DNA of 64,000 nt, taken from contig JABAKD010000024.1 of NCBI GenBank assembly GCA_012845835.1, positions 5,884,109 to 5,948,108 on the forward strand, written 5' to 3'. Positions 1 through 12,236 of the stretch are shown one piece after another. The position numbers and the translations under genes are program-made. The notes below the pieces were generated by a model, which was not told the DNA's origin, did not search any database, and saw only the letters and a list, made by a program, of their open reading frames with translations. Each line of letters starts with the position of its first letter. Within the stretch, counting starts at the first letter, position 1. The stretch is from Undaria pinnatifida (lineage: Eukaryota > Sar > Phaeophyceae > Laminariales > Alariaceae).

Positions 1-937
1 TTTCACAAAGGTGTAGCGTACTGTAGTGCTTGCTATACTACTGTACTGTAGACGGCACTCTATCGTCCCCATTTTCCCTCTGCCTGAACTTTCTCAAGTG
101 GTTTGGCCTTCGACTAATTTGACATTCGCGTCGATTCCATCACAGCAAAACACAGCGACCACGTAGAAAAATGGTGCTTCGTTTTTATCCAATCTCTTGA
201 AATTTGGCCTGCAAGCGTTAGCGATTATCGCCCCCGTCCTTTCTTCCCCGAGCACGTATTATACCGCATCGCACAAGCGTGCGCTGTTTGTTTCGACAAC
301 CACGATAGAATACTTGGTCCCGTCCACACATTGCTTGCTGTGTAGCGGTGTGCTTCAAGAACGAACTGTTGAAGGTTGGGCGTAGTTCATAGAGCACACC
401 AGATACCGTGTCAGATCCAAGCTACACGAGGAGCGTACCCCCATTTCTACTGTATCGGGCGAAAACTGCACTACCGCGTGCACTTCTGTGCCCCATTTCA
501 CAACTACACAACGTGTTTTGTTTCAGAGCTTTAGGAGCAATTTGGATATCTGACACAGTTAGTATAGAGGTCGTAGTGTTTGGGCCAAAAATGTTTCCTG
601 CATGCGACGCGCTTCTGAACTGAGCAACTACCTAATCTACGTGACACCCCGCTACCGTAGTGCGTCTTATTTTGTCTGTTGGGCACCCCATAGGCACTCC
701 GTAGTCCATGGGATTGTCCATCGATGCTACAGCAGCGCGATAAGCGGGCGTTGTGTGAAATCGAGTTTCATGTGAGGAATGGGCCTCCTGATGTTACAAG
801 GCTTAGTTTGGGTAAGCTATTGGTTAACCTTGCTGCAAGTGGTCAAATGCGCCAATACCCCACTAATTTCTTTAAAAAATGGCGTCGTCGGCAGGACATG
901 GGTTTTTGGGTCTTGTGTTCGAATCACATCATCCACA

Positions 938-1530
938 ATACGGATGTTTCTTCGGACCGGTTCTTCTTTTGAGATAGTGTGGGATAAGAACGGTGAAAGC
1001 ACCTCCCGTAGGGCCGTAGGGCCGGTGCTACCACACCGTCGGCGAAAAAGGCCCCCGAGTGGTGCCAGCGGTTGCGCGCGAAACCGAACACTGGGGAACT
1101 TTCCTCCGGCGGATGAAAAAGAACTCTACTGGTACCAAGGCACACCAACCTATCATAGCAGCGTGTACCCCTTTGTATCCGTGTAATGCTGTGCGGTGAT
1201 GTGTCCGCGTACAGCTAGAAGACTGACCAGAGACTTACATTTGATTATCGACCTTCCGTGTCCGAGGGGTGGGCGGGTGGAGTCTTCAAATAAACTCTTG
1301 TTTCTGACTTCTCTCGTTGGACAGACGAAGGGTTCACAAGAGTGACATGCTGACCATCGATCCGTCCTAAGTATCTCCTTTTGTTGTGTAGGGGGTAGCG
1401 GACCATTCGAGAACTATCCCCATCACCTTCCTGGATAGTACGGATGTATTTTCCGACCAGTTTTTCTTTTCAGATGGTGTGGGAAAAGAAAGGTGGAAGC
1501 ACCTCCCGTAGCCGGTGCTGCCACCCCTCC
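938..1530. repeat. Direct pair of ~95-bp dispersed repeat
   Basis: Bases 938-1036 and 1439-1530 align along their length: both start TACGGATGT, pass through a T-rich GGTTCTTCTTTTGAGAT-like segment, and end with CACCTCCCGTAG followed by CCGGTGCT and CCAC. They differ by substitutions and small indels. No coding role is visible. Confidence 0.6.
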
Positions 1531-1689
1531 CTTACTTTATACCGTTCAGTCCGGTATCGTGTTGCTCGGTACGCATCTTATGCCTGTTGAGACTGTGTTC
1601 CCATACTGTCTTCCCCTCTCATGCTATTTGTCTGTCTCCATCTTGTGGCTACTTATTGTTGTATTGCGTTGCCCAGGATATTTATGAGA

Positions 1690-1910
1690 CGGCGACTTCC
1701 CGGAAGCTGTCCAATGGCGGCTTGGCTCGCTCAACGATCAACCCTTTGCCGTACCTTCTACCTTGCCTCTTCAACTCTCCTAGAAACCGCGTTGTATACC
1801 ATCAACATCGAGGGCAACGGCGCCTTCCCGGGTTCTGTCCAAAACCGACTTGGCTCGCTCCATGATCGCCCGGGTGCTGTCCATGAGCGGCTTGGCTCGC
1901 ACCATGACCA
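1690..1910. repeat. Degenerate tandem repeat around CGGCTTGGCTCGC
   Basis: A unit containing GCTGTCCA, a short spacer and CGGCTTGGCTCGC followed by CATGA/CAACGATC recurs near 1707, 1836 and 1877. The spacing is irregular, so this is a decayed minisatellite and not a uniform array. Confidence 0.45.
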
Positions 1911-4900
1911 CTCTTTTGTCGCTCTTTATACCGCGCCTCACTGTACGAGCTCTTCTGGAACCCGCGATGCATACGGTTATGAAAAACCAGTGCTATTGAT
2001 TTTCACGAAATCTTCAAAGCGTATGGAGCCCCTCGTTATCCGGTTTGAAATAATGTTAATCACAGTTGCGTACCAACGAGCCCTGAGGCACCTGGCATCA
2101 ATGCAAATCTAACACCTGTGTGTTCTCCTTTGGCCTCCATCAATGGTGCCGATTTTTGTGCTTTCGCCTTGTGATACCCGATACTCTCCATGTGCCTCAC
2201 GGGCACGGACGCAAAATATCCTCCTGCTTGATGTATGGCCCGTGTATATTAATCATTTTTTCAAATCCCTCGTACGGTACCCGATCAAATGGCCCCACAT
2301 GAGATTCCGCATGGAATTTATGCCGCGGTGACCGCCACGTTATTGGTCTAGAAAAAGGAGGGTGGGAGACTAGCACACGATGCCGTATCACGTTAGGATG
2401 CCTTATTGTGAGCTGGATCTTCCGCAGTACTCAATGTGCCCTGCATGTATGCCACCTGGTAGGATTACCACCACTACCACTACTTGTTCTATCGCTGCGA
2501 GAACAAAGCATGAGCGTCTGCTTGACCCCCCTCAAGTTCATATTTGAAATATAACTGTCACGCCTTTTTGTGCGGACATGAAACGTTCTATACAAAAAAA
2601 AAAAATACCTCCAGGTGTATCTTCGCTCGAGCCGCGTCGGCCTGTTGTCGGGGGTGTCCGTTGCGTGAGGAGCGGAGGCTCATGAAATGGAAGTCCTCGA
2701 TCAAGAACAGTACTGTACATAGATAGGGTGCCTTCACGTACTGTCCAACTGCAAGCAGGGGCTTCACCCCTTTTTGGGACACCGAGATAGTGGTACCACC
2801 GGCATAGACTAGTGTTCAGTGCTTGTCTTACCGAAACCGCAGTGCGGCGGGTCGGCGCCGTGTGTGTGCTGTGCCCCCGGTTTAGCTCTACGGTACACAT
2901 GGTCCGTGCGAGACACTTCGTTGCATCTGCTTTCGGCCGCTGACCATGGAAAAATGACAAGACCACCATTGCTGTAGTACGTGATGACCAGGGCTGCGCG
3001 AATACAGTATTCGTGGTGCATGTTTTGGCCCTTTGAATTTCTTTACCTGGTTTAAAGCTAGTAACAAACGATGAATATTGGACATCCTTCTGAGCCGCCA
3101 GCTCTCGGTGTGCAAAGCATGAGTGTCCCACCCTTTGCCTGGGTTTTTGCTAGACTGTCACACCTTTAGCGAGAGTAACTGCATCAATAGCCTTGGGTTA
3201 TGCCGGCATTCATAGTCATCAACACCAGGAGGAGGCTTACATGCTAGCTGCACGCATGAGATAACATAAAGCCCCTGGTGCGCGTAACTATATGTCTATG
3301 GAGGCGTTTATCCCATTTTTACGCATGCATGCGTTTTGGTGCGCTTGCCCCCGTCTATGAAACGCATTTTCGATGCACCACATGGTGTTGGCATTGGTTT
3401 GGTTCTCCACACCGTAGCAGCGATTGTAGCGCCTGACGTAGGTACAATCTGGTATGCCGCTAATCCCCTAGCCAGGCCGTGTGACATGGTATAAATATAC
3501 TGGCATTTATTGACCATTTACTTGATCTACCGCAAAGTACCGAAGGGTACACGTCTGGTTAAAATGAAAACCTCCGTGAAATACAGAGGGGTGGGTGAGT
3601 CCGGGCGGCCGTCGGCTAGCTGCGTACTCATGGGAAGCAAACACCATAAGAATGATGATCCGACCTAGGCTTGAATGGCCTTGGTGGGACACCCTCCCCC
3701 ACCCCCGTCGTTCCGCGCTCGCGCATTCAGGCTGTAACCTTCCATATATCAGACTAAGCACGAAGGTATTGTGCATCTAGGCGAGGTGAACAAGCCCATG
3801 ATCGTTGATAAAACCACTCGTGTCGGAATGTGTATTTCAGAGTGAAGACGAGTCCATCGGAGATGTCTCCCGCAGCGTTGGCCGTCGTGGCAGTTTCGTT
3901 TTGTAGGTGTTACGCGAGGTGATGATGATGGTCATGCTATTGTCATATTGTTAGCTCTTTTCCTGCAGTACATATCCTGCGGCCGCTGCCAAGACTAAAC
4001 AAGCACCCCAATACGGTGCACTGTAAGAGATAATTGGATACAGGATGTAGTCGGTCAGTTCTGTGAATTTGGCAATGCTGGATTCCATAACACAATGAAT
4101 GGCCTGGACACCATAATGTCACCACAGCACTCTTCAAGTATTCCCAGCAAAACAGTAATGCTCTCATCTATGTATGGGCGTTCTTCCTCACATGGCTGTG
4201 CTATCTCTCAAAACAGTGCCTCGAGCACGTTCGTTCATCTGCCCCCGTGCTTGAGTGCACATCGTAGTACACTGCCGGCCCTATCACACCAAGAAAGCAG
4301 CTACGAGAAATTCAGTCGGAGATTTCAGGGCAAATACTAAACCGGGAGATACTATACCGACTTCAGCGCGGAACACACCGTTTCTCGAATAAGAAAGCTA
4401 TATTGCACCCGCAGAGCGGTCTCTTATGACACGCGGTCAGTACTGTTTTTTTGCCACTGACCAAGGCTACTTTAGGGGGGCATTGTTAGGGCTAGACAAT
4501 ACCGTGGTTGTGAATCACTCAGGCGTGTGATCTCCAGCACGGAAGGTATTACGTTGCAACTCTCGATATTGTTATCTTGCTTTTTGTTATCTACGCCGCA
4601 ATCGAATGGAGCTAATATTAATAGGAGTATCGCAACGTCTCCCCTAATGTGGGTCTGGCCCATTCACGTGTGGATGAAATATGCAAACCAGGAGAAAACG
4701 ACGCAGTGTGACGAAAGCTAACATAAACCAGACAGGCCGGAACCCCGAAACACCAAACAACGTTAAGGGATCACAACGAACAGCTCTTCTGAATGTGAGA
4801 AGTATTCTTCTTGGTAACGAATCGCCACAATTGCCATGCAGACAAAGGCCAAAACAATTTCGAAAAACGTGAAAACAAATCAAATAGAAGAGACACCATG

Positions 4901-6615
4901 AACCACAAAAGACAGCCCTCCCGTTTCCAGGAATTATGACTCTTGAGAGCGATCCACGCCTACAAGTAACAACGAAAAACTCCTGCATCAAAACAAACCA
5001 AATCAATCGAGAGTCCAAGGTAGATGCCGTGAATGCATAACATATCTCCGAAAATTCAAAACTAGCTCGAGGCATCCCACGGTATCAACGGTACTAACGG
5101 TAGGGGTTGCAGCTGTTGGATTAACTAATAATGTATATATACCTGTCCGATTAAGCTCTTCGAGTGAGGAACAAGCGGGTGGTCATTAGCCGAGTAATTT
5201 CACGAGTATATACATTTTTTGGGGATTTAGGCATAGAAGCTTGGTCGGGTTGTTCGAACGAATGCCTTCGAAGTCATGTTTCGGGTGATGGTGTAGGCGA
5301 GATATTGAGCTGCCCCTCATGTCAGGAGCTCAGAAATTTCTTAGAATATGTTGCACCCCTACACTCATGGGATGGCTCTAGCACTGGTCAGACATGCCGT
5401 TGTACGAGGACTAACAGGTTCACTTAGTACGAGACTCAAGGCAAATCCATCAGTCACGCTAAATATTTCTCATTCGTGCTGACACGTCTTGTCCAGTCCG
5501 AGGGGGTCATCCTATGTTACCCCGGGCCAATCGTCTAACCCTAGAGAGGGTTGAAAACTGACTCCACCAACACATGTCAGCTTCTATTCAACGTACATCT
5601 GCTCTTCCCTCCCGGCCAAACCAGCATCAACACCATCTCATCACCGAGGCTACCGTACGATGGTATTGTATATAGACTATACTCGTAGTTTTACCGAGAT
5701 TCGTCGACTTGCAAGAGTTGCTCGGCACTCAGTTCTAAAGTGGAGACAAGCATAGTTTAGCAAAACGTAACAAACGGGTCCATGGTGGTGCCTACCGCGA
5801 GCCCAAAACAAATACCTGGTGCCTGATACAGGCAGTCACTGGCGCGAGTGAGTGGTTCCAAACCACTGCAAAACGAAGCAACTAACAGTGAACCCTCTGC
5901 CGCATACAGTATGGCCATGGTCTCCTTTCCATGGCAAACTTGCGACGGCACTGAAAGGCCTTCCATCTGAACCCTTCTTGGGTGGACGTTCGTTAGTGGC
6001 CAAAACGCATGATGTGTTTGGTCTTATAAACCGTCTACGGTGCTGCGAGCGCGAAGTAGTACGGCTAGAAATCATGACGCATCCGCGTGCCGTACGACGC
6101 CTTCCATGGTACAATAGTTGGACCACCAACTTATATTTTGCCCCAGTCACACAGCGGTGAATGCTGGTGTACTCGCCATATATTACACTGTGACTACATC
6201 CATCCCTCGCTTAGTTCCTACAAGGTACAAGGGTTGATCCTTTGACTGCAGACAAAAACTGTCCCGCACTAGTTGCAACCAATGCGTCCCAAACACCGTA
6301 CATTCAATTCTAAAGGAGCTAACTCATGCTACTGTAGCGGGTGTACCTACACATTCTGAGGACCCTCGCTCCCCGGGAGCGTTATACCCCGCTCACAACT
6401 AACACGTACGCTTAAATATTTCAAGAGTGCAATGCGACGAACAAATACGACGGCCGAAGCTTAGAACGAAGTATGGGTAGAAACAGTTCCTCCCCAGTGG
6501 AAATCCCAGTTTATCAGAGTACCAGGCCAAAACGTTCTCCCCATATTGCAAACACCCATCAACCAGAAATAGCTTTGGTAAAAATAGTTTCCCTGATCGT
6601 ATCGGAGCACACGTC

Positions 6616-6880
6616 TTAAACCGTTTGCAAAGCCACAAGAAAGTCGTCGACATTGTCGAACTCCCCAGCCAGCTGCTCCACGACAGCAGGAGTGATTTTC
6701 CTCCCATTCCCTCCCCCTGGCTCTGTGCCGCCGCCCCGGCTACCGCTGCCGCCACCACCGATGCCGCGACCGCGCAATGGTTGAGTCTCGCCGAAAATGT
6801 TGCGGAGCCGTTCGTCCTGGTTTGCTGTGAGGTGGTCCACCTCGAAAAAGTGGCATATCATTTCCTTCGCGGCAGGGTAT
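6616..6880 (-). CDS. BCS1-type gene, last exon
   Basis: The exon starts after AACCAG. Its first base completes the split Lys codon, then [14 protein letters not shown] continues the AAA lid helices, and [13 protein letters not shown] with [10 protein letters not shown] ends the protein. About 25 Gly-rich residues ([16 protein letters not shown]) interrupt the lid. Stop is TAA at 6618-6616. Confidence 0.85.
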
Positions 6881-9768
6881 CTGGTTCGGGTTCGTATCAA
6901 GAGACGTCAGGTGACGTGGTTCAACATTATCGTACATGGTAGAAGGCATGCAAGCGGATTTCAATCTCGGAATTTTCCGCCATGTCGGGAGCCCGTGGGT
7001 ATACCATCGAACTTTTCATGTACAAGCAAAGGGGAGGCAAGGAAGCCACAGGAGACGAGCGCTGGAATAGTGACCAACATTTTGGGCTCTCTCTATTGCA
7101 GCACAACTTATATATTCCTGCCCTCTTGTGGGAAAAACCAAGATCTTTGCTGCGATGAAGAGCTGTACTACGGACATACTTTTGCTATATTCGATGGCTT
7201 GCAAGGTCCAACACACGCTCGGCGACATCGTGTAAGTCACGTTTATCTTGGATTCTGGGTATGAGTTACTGCACACGGTTCAGCATACGGCACATGTAGG
7301 CAACACACAGCAGAAACCGGTTGTCTTAGGTTCATGTAAGAAGTAAACTTCATGTATGACTTAATTGGATATACGGTACACGATACATACGCACACCAGA
7401 AACGACAAGGAAAACCGCATGATACAGGTATCGTATAGCTTCATTGTGCTCACTTCATGTAGTTGAGGTGTAGTTTCTTGTCGATGCGGCCAGGCCGGAT
7501 GAGGGCGGCATCCAAGGCCTCCGGGAAGTTTGTGGTCATGATCACGATGCGCCCAGGGGAATCGACCACCCCGTCCAAGACATTCAGAACACCCTGTAAC
7601 ATGGTGACCAAGTGGGTATAGCGCGGTTAATGCCGCGACTCTTATTCATACGTGTGCCGGTGTTGCTATGTACCGGGAATGCGTATGTATCAGGAATTAT
7701 GGTGTTGTTTCTAGTATTGCACTACAGCGGAATAGCCACACTTTAATTCCAAGCAGTTCGTCCCCAGAAACGCAACTGCAGTAGATGTCCACTTCGCTGT
7801 AAGTTAGACATTGGCGCATATATCGAGAGGTTGGAGCCCTCGAAAGGGGAGAAGGGGGGTTTCATGCTATTGACGTTTTCGCACAGCGAGGTCGACGCAT
7901 GCTTACGGAAAAGGTGCACGTTTGACGCGTGCTACAATAAAGGTATACCATTTTTTATCGAAACCAATTTCTGAATGACGGGGCTCCTTAACCCAAAATC
8001 TTGTCGGAAATACGACGTTTTTTTTTCGCAAGGTTCTCGTTGTATACCTAGGCCATGGGATTTGCCACCCGGTGGCGATTTTACTTTTGTCCAAACTAGT
8101 TTTTTGGGACAATGTCTTTTAAGCTCCCAAATTGAGGAGTAGTGTTAGAAAAAAAAGTGGGGCATCTCTAGCGGAGCACGCGTCTTTTCCTCTTAGGCTC
8201 CTCAACGAAGGAGTTATATTTCATCCCCCAACAATGGAGCGGGAAAACACGAAAAGGCTACCAGAGGAATAGTCCGTGGCATGGGGGGGGGTATACAATG
8301 TTTTTTTTTGCATACAAATGAGGAAATTCCGACGCTTTTTAGCTAGGAAACATCGTCATTCCAAAACATGTTCAGCCAAACAGTAAGTGGTACCTCTATC
8401 GTACCACGGCTCGGTCCAGACCACCATGATGTAGGAGTTGACACGAATTACGAGACAATCCGAGGGTGGGGGTGGGCCTGGGTTTCATGCGGCAAATATC
8501 GTGTTTTTTCTCACGGCGAGGTCCAGCTTGCCGGTCATGGTAGCATAGGCCTTCTTGCGTTCCTCATGCTCTCTGTTTTTCGACGCCGCCTCTACGGTAA
8601 GCTGCAAGAGGGCCGCCTCCATTGCGCTCTCGGGCCGACCGCCGCGGCTCCAGCCCTTCTCGGTTACCTCCTCCATTCCCGCATCATCCTCCTTGTTGAT
8701 ACCTGCTGAGCCATCCCGCACGTGGCATGCTTCCCCTCGGAACTCCTTCGTCGGGGCCTGGCTCTCGTCTGCCGCGGTGTCTTCCACACCGGCAGCGCCG
8801 TCATCGTCATTCTGCGCAATACCTTTGTCTTCTACCGCGTGTTTCACGTCCCTCTCACCACCCTCCAGACCCGTCACCTGCGCCGGGAATACCGACGTCT
8901 TCTCCGCCGCGTTCGCTTTAAGGGGGCGTTCTGGCGTGCTACGGCCATCCGGACTTGCGCTGGTAGATGTGGTATCGGTGGGGATGGCTACAGAAGCAAC
9001 AGGGGAGCTGGTGGAGATGATGTTGGTGATAACGGTAGGGGTGTATTCGACAGCAACAGCGGTGGTGGTGGCGTCGGTGGAAGTGGTAGTTGTAGCAGTG
9101 GCTGGTACATTCAGTTTCGCCGATGTCATTGACGATGATTCCCCCACCGCGGGGCATTCCCCCTTCTGCGATGCCGCAGTCACGGCTCTCTCGGTAGTAC
9201 CATCTTGCCTACCTCCAGCCGGCTGAGGATCAAACGGGGCGAAGACAGGCACGAAGTGCGATAGACAAGAGATGAAGGCCGGAGAAAGGTTATTTGAGCG
9301 AAGACGTTGACTGACGGTGGCCACAGCGGCCGGCTGAAGGAAATAAGGAGGATGCTAAGCAACGAGTAAGAAAGACGAGGGGCCAAGACTTTAAAAAAGT
9401 CATTCCAGCCAGGGCGTACCACTGGTGTCTACATAGTGCAACCCTACCTAACGGCATGCACGACAAACGCTTCGCAAGGACGCAAGTATCGCCCTACGAT
9501 CGGCCCAAGCGCAAGCGAGTGTTACTTGATCTACGTGATATCCTAAAAAAATATCCACCTGTTCCGCCTTTCTTGAGCTTTAGGTCTGCTTGTCCTGGCC
9601 CTCAGCTGGGATCTGAGTATCGCGAGGGGCGTGGTCCCTGGAGCGCACAATGGGAGAGGTGGCGTCTATGTCCTCCATGACGAAGATGACATTTTCGATA
9701 GCGAGGGTCACCGGAAGGTCCATCTTGTCCACTGGAAAGTGCTGGTCAAACATGATGTCCATCAGGTC
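6616..9768 (-). CDS. BCS1-type AAA ATPase, C-terminal exons (5' part not found)
   Basis: Four exons join with GT-AG boundaries and matching phases: 9768-9649, 9222-8515, 7593-7454 and 6880-6616 (stop TAA at 6618-6616). The protein carries the BCS1 family pattern: FDQHFPVDK, Walker [13 protein letters not shown], then KLDLA joined to [17 protein letters not shown] (sensor 1 region), [10 protein letters not shown], and [10 protein letters not shown] with the arginine-finger motif. BCS1 proteins are membrane-anchored AAA translocases; mitochondrial BCS1 inserts the Rieske protein into complex III, while related plant proteins sit in other membranes. Walker A and the BCS1 N-terminal domain must lie in upstream exons, which I did not find; a gypsy-like element occupies the sequence immediately upstream. 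Oddities are a 236-residue Thr/Ser/Ala/Glu-rich insert (exon 9222-8515) and a Gly-rich insert in the C-terminal lid. Family call firm; whether the gene is still intact is unknown. Confidence 0.82.
7454..7593 (-). CDS. BCS1-type gene, sensor 1/arginine-finger exon
   Basis: This 140-nt exon reads [17 protein letters not shown] to LHLNYM plus two bases of a Lys codon. It contains the asparagine of MTTNFPE (sensor 1) and RPGRIDKK. Acceptor is ACAG at 7594, donor GTGAGC at 7453. It is the best conserved part of the gene. Confidence 0.9.
7924..8184. mobile_element. Small inverted-repeat element, family 1, copy in BCS1 intron
   Basis: This 261-bp non-coding element is bounded by GACGCGTGCTAC at the left and its complement, ending AGCACGCGTC, at the right. 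Internal marks shared by the family are ATGACGGGGCTCCTTAACCC, CCTAGGCCATGGGAT, CCACCCGGTGGC and GCTCCCAAATTGAGG. No ORF, so a MITE-like element mobilised in trans is the likely class. No clear target duplication is visible. Confidence 0.75.
8515..9222 (-). CDS. BCS1-type gene, low-complexity insert exon
   Basis: This 236-codon exon lies between Walker B and the second half of the AAA core. It is rich in Thr, Ser, Ala, Val, Asp and Glu and looks disordered, ending in a charged helical segment and KLDLA. Its 3' edge is strong: GCC followed by GTGAGA, in phase with GVLNVLDG of the next exon. The 5' edge (CTCAG acceptor at 9223) is the best phase-0 choice but is not proven. The open frame extends to 9324. 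Confidence 0.7.
9649..9768 (-). CDS. BCS1-type gene, Walker B exon
   Basis: The exon starts after a GCAG acceptor at phase 0 with DLMDIMFDQ and holds Walker B ([10 protein letters not shown]). A GTGCGC donor after codon ATT gives phase 0, compatible with the next exon. The open frame runs on past this donor to about 9580, and a GC donor near 9610 would keep VRSRD, so the 3' edge is less certain than the 5' edge. Confidence 0.7.
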
Positions 9769-9989
9769 CTGCATCGATCACAAAAGGATATGTACGCACA
9801 CATCTGACAGATCACGACCAAGACGGTCCAAAACAATGAAAGACTACATAAATTGAACAGACGACGACCTTGTTTACCTATAAAAACGAAAGGTTAAACA
9901 CCTCTGCAGAGAGATCATGACGAAGATAATCAAACGCAACGAAAGTAGGCACAGATCAGACAAATCACTGTGTAGACCATCTAGAGCAT

Positions 9990-10700
9990 GCACCGCGTGC
10001 AGATTACACATATCGGACAGATCCGTCAAGCCTCTTACGTGGCCCGTGTGCACGAAAATGGCAAACGTCGGCAGAGGTGAAAGGGAGCCCACCCAAGGCA
10101 TTACTTTCGGTGCGGGGCATTGACCCACCAAAGCCGAAACCCGGAGGTGGAGATGAAGGAGTGGCAGCCCGCAAGCCCTTACGAAGTATATGCCACTATC
10201 CTCAACGGGGGTGAGACGTGTCGAACCATTGCGGTCATGTTCCGTGACAGGCTCCGGCAAGCAAGACAAAAAGTTGGCATTGCCGTTCGCGTTTCCTTTG
10301 TGGTACTCGCGCGTGTAGTCGAACGCAGTGAGGAACGCCAGCCATCTCTGGACTCGGGCGTAGTGGTTCCCCACTTTGCCTATGCTTTCCAGTGTTTTGT
10401 GGTCAGAGTGTATATACTGAACTTCGTGCCCAAAACGTAGCCGCGGGGGCGATTGAAAGTCCAGACGATACTGCCAGCCTCCAAATCAAGAAGAGTTCAA
10501 TGCCTTCCGAGTCGAGCGTAGCTCGGTGGATATACGCGATGGGTTTTATGGAGCCGCTCGTCTGCTCCTGTTTGAGAGCAGCGACGAACCCGTCGATGCA
10601 GACGTCGCAATACACGTGAAACGGGCGTGAGCTGTCGGCGACAGCGTCCAATCGAGGAAAACGAGGACCGGCGGGGTCGTGAGCTCTGCCAAGATTTCCC
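9990..10700 (-). pseudogene. RNase H domain of the retroelement (frameshifted)
   Basis: FHVYCDVCIDGFVAALKQEQ carries the first RNase H strand with its Asp. IKPIAYIHRATLDSE follows, and after a shift the frame 10374-9874 gives NHYARVQRWLAFLTAFDYT and YHKGNANGNANFLS, where active copies have a final Asp before the last hydrophobic strand. No integrase follows before 9874. Confidence 0.75.
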
Positions 10701-11668
10701 GCACCAGTTCTCCATAGCAGGCGTGAATGCAAACATAACCCCTCTCCGGGGGAGCGCGTTAATCGGACGAAGCCTCTTCGACAAGTCGGGCAAAAAAATG
10801 AGGTAATAGTTGACACCACCCATGAGTGCACGCACCTGTTGAACGTCTGGGGGGATCGGCATATTGGTCAATGCCGACACTCTTTCTGCGTTTGGGTGTA
10901 AGCCTGCCGGGGAAATGAAGTGGCCCAGAAAATTTGCATCAGTGCACCCAATCACGCCTTTGAGGGGGGTAGCTTGAGATTATGCTTTCGTAGGCGCTCG
11001 AAGAGGGAGCTAATCGTCCGAACATGCGCTACCGGGTCGGAGTCGAACACGATGACACCGTTGAGGTATGCCGCCACCTGTTTCAAGTTATTTATCACCT
11101 CATTGATGACTTTGACGAACCACCCAGGCGAGGCGCTGCTACCATAAGGTATAACGACCCACTCGTAGAGGCCTGTGGATGTGCAGGAATCTTTAAGGGG
11201 AACTGTGTCCTTGTGTGCCGTTATATGGTGGAACGAGGAAACCAAGTCGAACGAGGGAAACACCCGACCTGAGCCTAAGGTGTCCAGAACCTGGTTCACT
11301 CGGGGAGTCGGCAGTTGGTTAAACTTGCTAATTCGGTTGTGCTTCTTGCAGTTCACCGTGATTCTCACGCTGCCAGATTTCTTGGGGATGTCCACCAGCG
11401 GGCGTGAATACGGTGAAGTCGAGTGCTGCACCAACCCAGCCGCAAGGTACTGGCTCACGGTCGCGTCCACTTCTTTGGCGAGTACAGGGTGCATGCGATG
11501 GGATCGTGACGTGACCGGAGGGCTGCCCTCTGGAACCGAGATTTCGAAGGGCATCAAGGAGCAAGACTCAAAGTCCGTCTTCGAGGTGCATAACACGTGA
11601 GGAACGTTGCAGAACACAGCACTCAGTTGTTCGATGGCCGGAGTCCCAGCCTGGGTCATGTAAGTCAA
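10497..11668 (-). pseudogene. Reverse transcriptase, Ty3/gypsy-like, catalytic motif lost
   Basis: Fingers and palm are clear: HPVLAKEVDATVSQYLAAGL, YSRPLVDIPKKSGSVR, SFDLVSSFHHI (motif A Asp kept), YEWVVIPYGSSASPGWF (motif B). Motif C reads YLNGVIVFDSD where active enzymes have YxDD, so both catalytic Asp are gone. The thumb follows in a shifted frame: FLGHFISPAGLHPNAERV and VRALMGGVNYYLIFLPDLS, typical of gypsy-type pol. Confidence 0.85.
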
Positions 11669-12236
11669 ACGCGATCTCCCGCAGGTGCGGCGGGAGTCGG
11701 ACCCAGACGCGTAAAAACGCAGAATGCTGGTCTGGGTTCAATTGTTCTATTACCGCCGGCGAGGGTGACGGCACGGCGGGAGCTGCCACCTCCGTTTCAG
11801 GCGAGCTCGCGACCGCTGAGGCCTGACTGTCCGAAGTCTGGCCAGGGTGGGGCCCCGCGGCGTGGATGGTGTGTTGAAAGGCACCTAGCGGGACGCGCAA
11901 AGTGGGGTGTCGGCGACACCGACGAAGTCGCTTGGCTCGAGGTCTGCGACACTTGTTAAGGAAAGCACCTGTCGCCCTGAAGCAACGAAGTGCTTCTGCC
12001 CCTAACGAAAGTCCGACTGCGGCAGTATGTCGACAAAGTAGTGTCCTGTGAGCGAAGGGGACCCGTAACTGCGCACCAAGTTGACCGCGAACAGCTGGGG
12101 CTCGTCCGACAAGGCGACACCTGTAATGCCATCATAGAGAAGGTGGAAAGCACTGTTAGTAGCCGCGGGGTCGACGGCATAAGCCGCTACGCGTGTTGTG
12201 GCGTGGTGGGACAGCGTCATCTTGTCCAATACCCCA

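Larger units (their letters stand above)
1..6400. other. No recognisable gene
   Basis: I see no conserved domain or convincing exon chain on either strand. The longest open frames (minus 2538-3131, 197 codons; minus 4644-5075, 143 codons) have unremarkable composition, resemble no family I know and overlap open frames on the other strand. The stretch holds two small repeats, annotated separately. It is either intergenic DNA downstream of the BCS1-type gene, which ends at 6616, or intron of a gene extending left. Confidence 0.5.

Noticed and set aside
2538..3131. 197-codon minus-strand frame
   Set aside because: No motif, unremarkable composition, overlapping frames on the other strand and no splice context; length is compatible with chance.
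5836..6160. Open frames of about 100 codons on both strands
   Set aside because: Mutually antisense and without family resemblance; cannot both be coding and neither is supported.
9874..10000. Integrase after RNase H of the gypsy-like element
   Set aside because: No HHCC or DDE motif could be read in any frame between the RNase H end and the BCS1-type exon.
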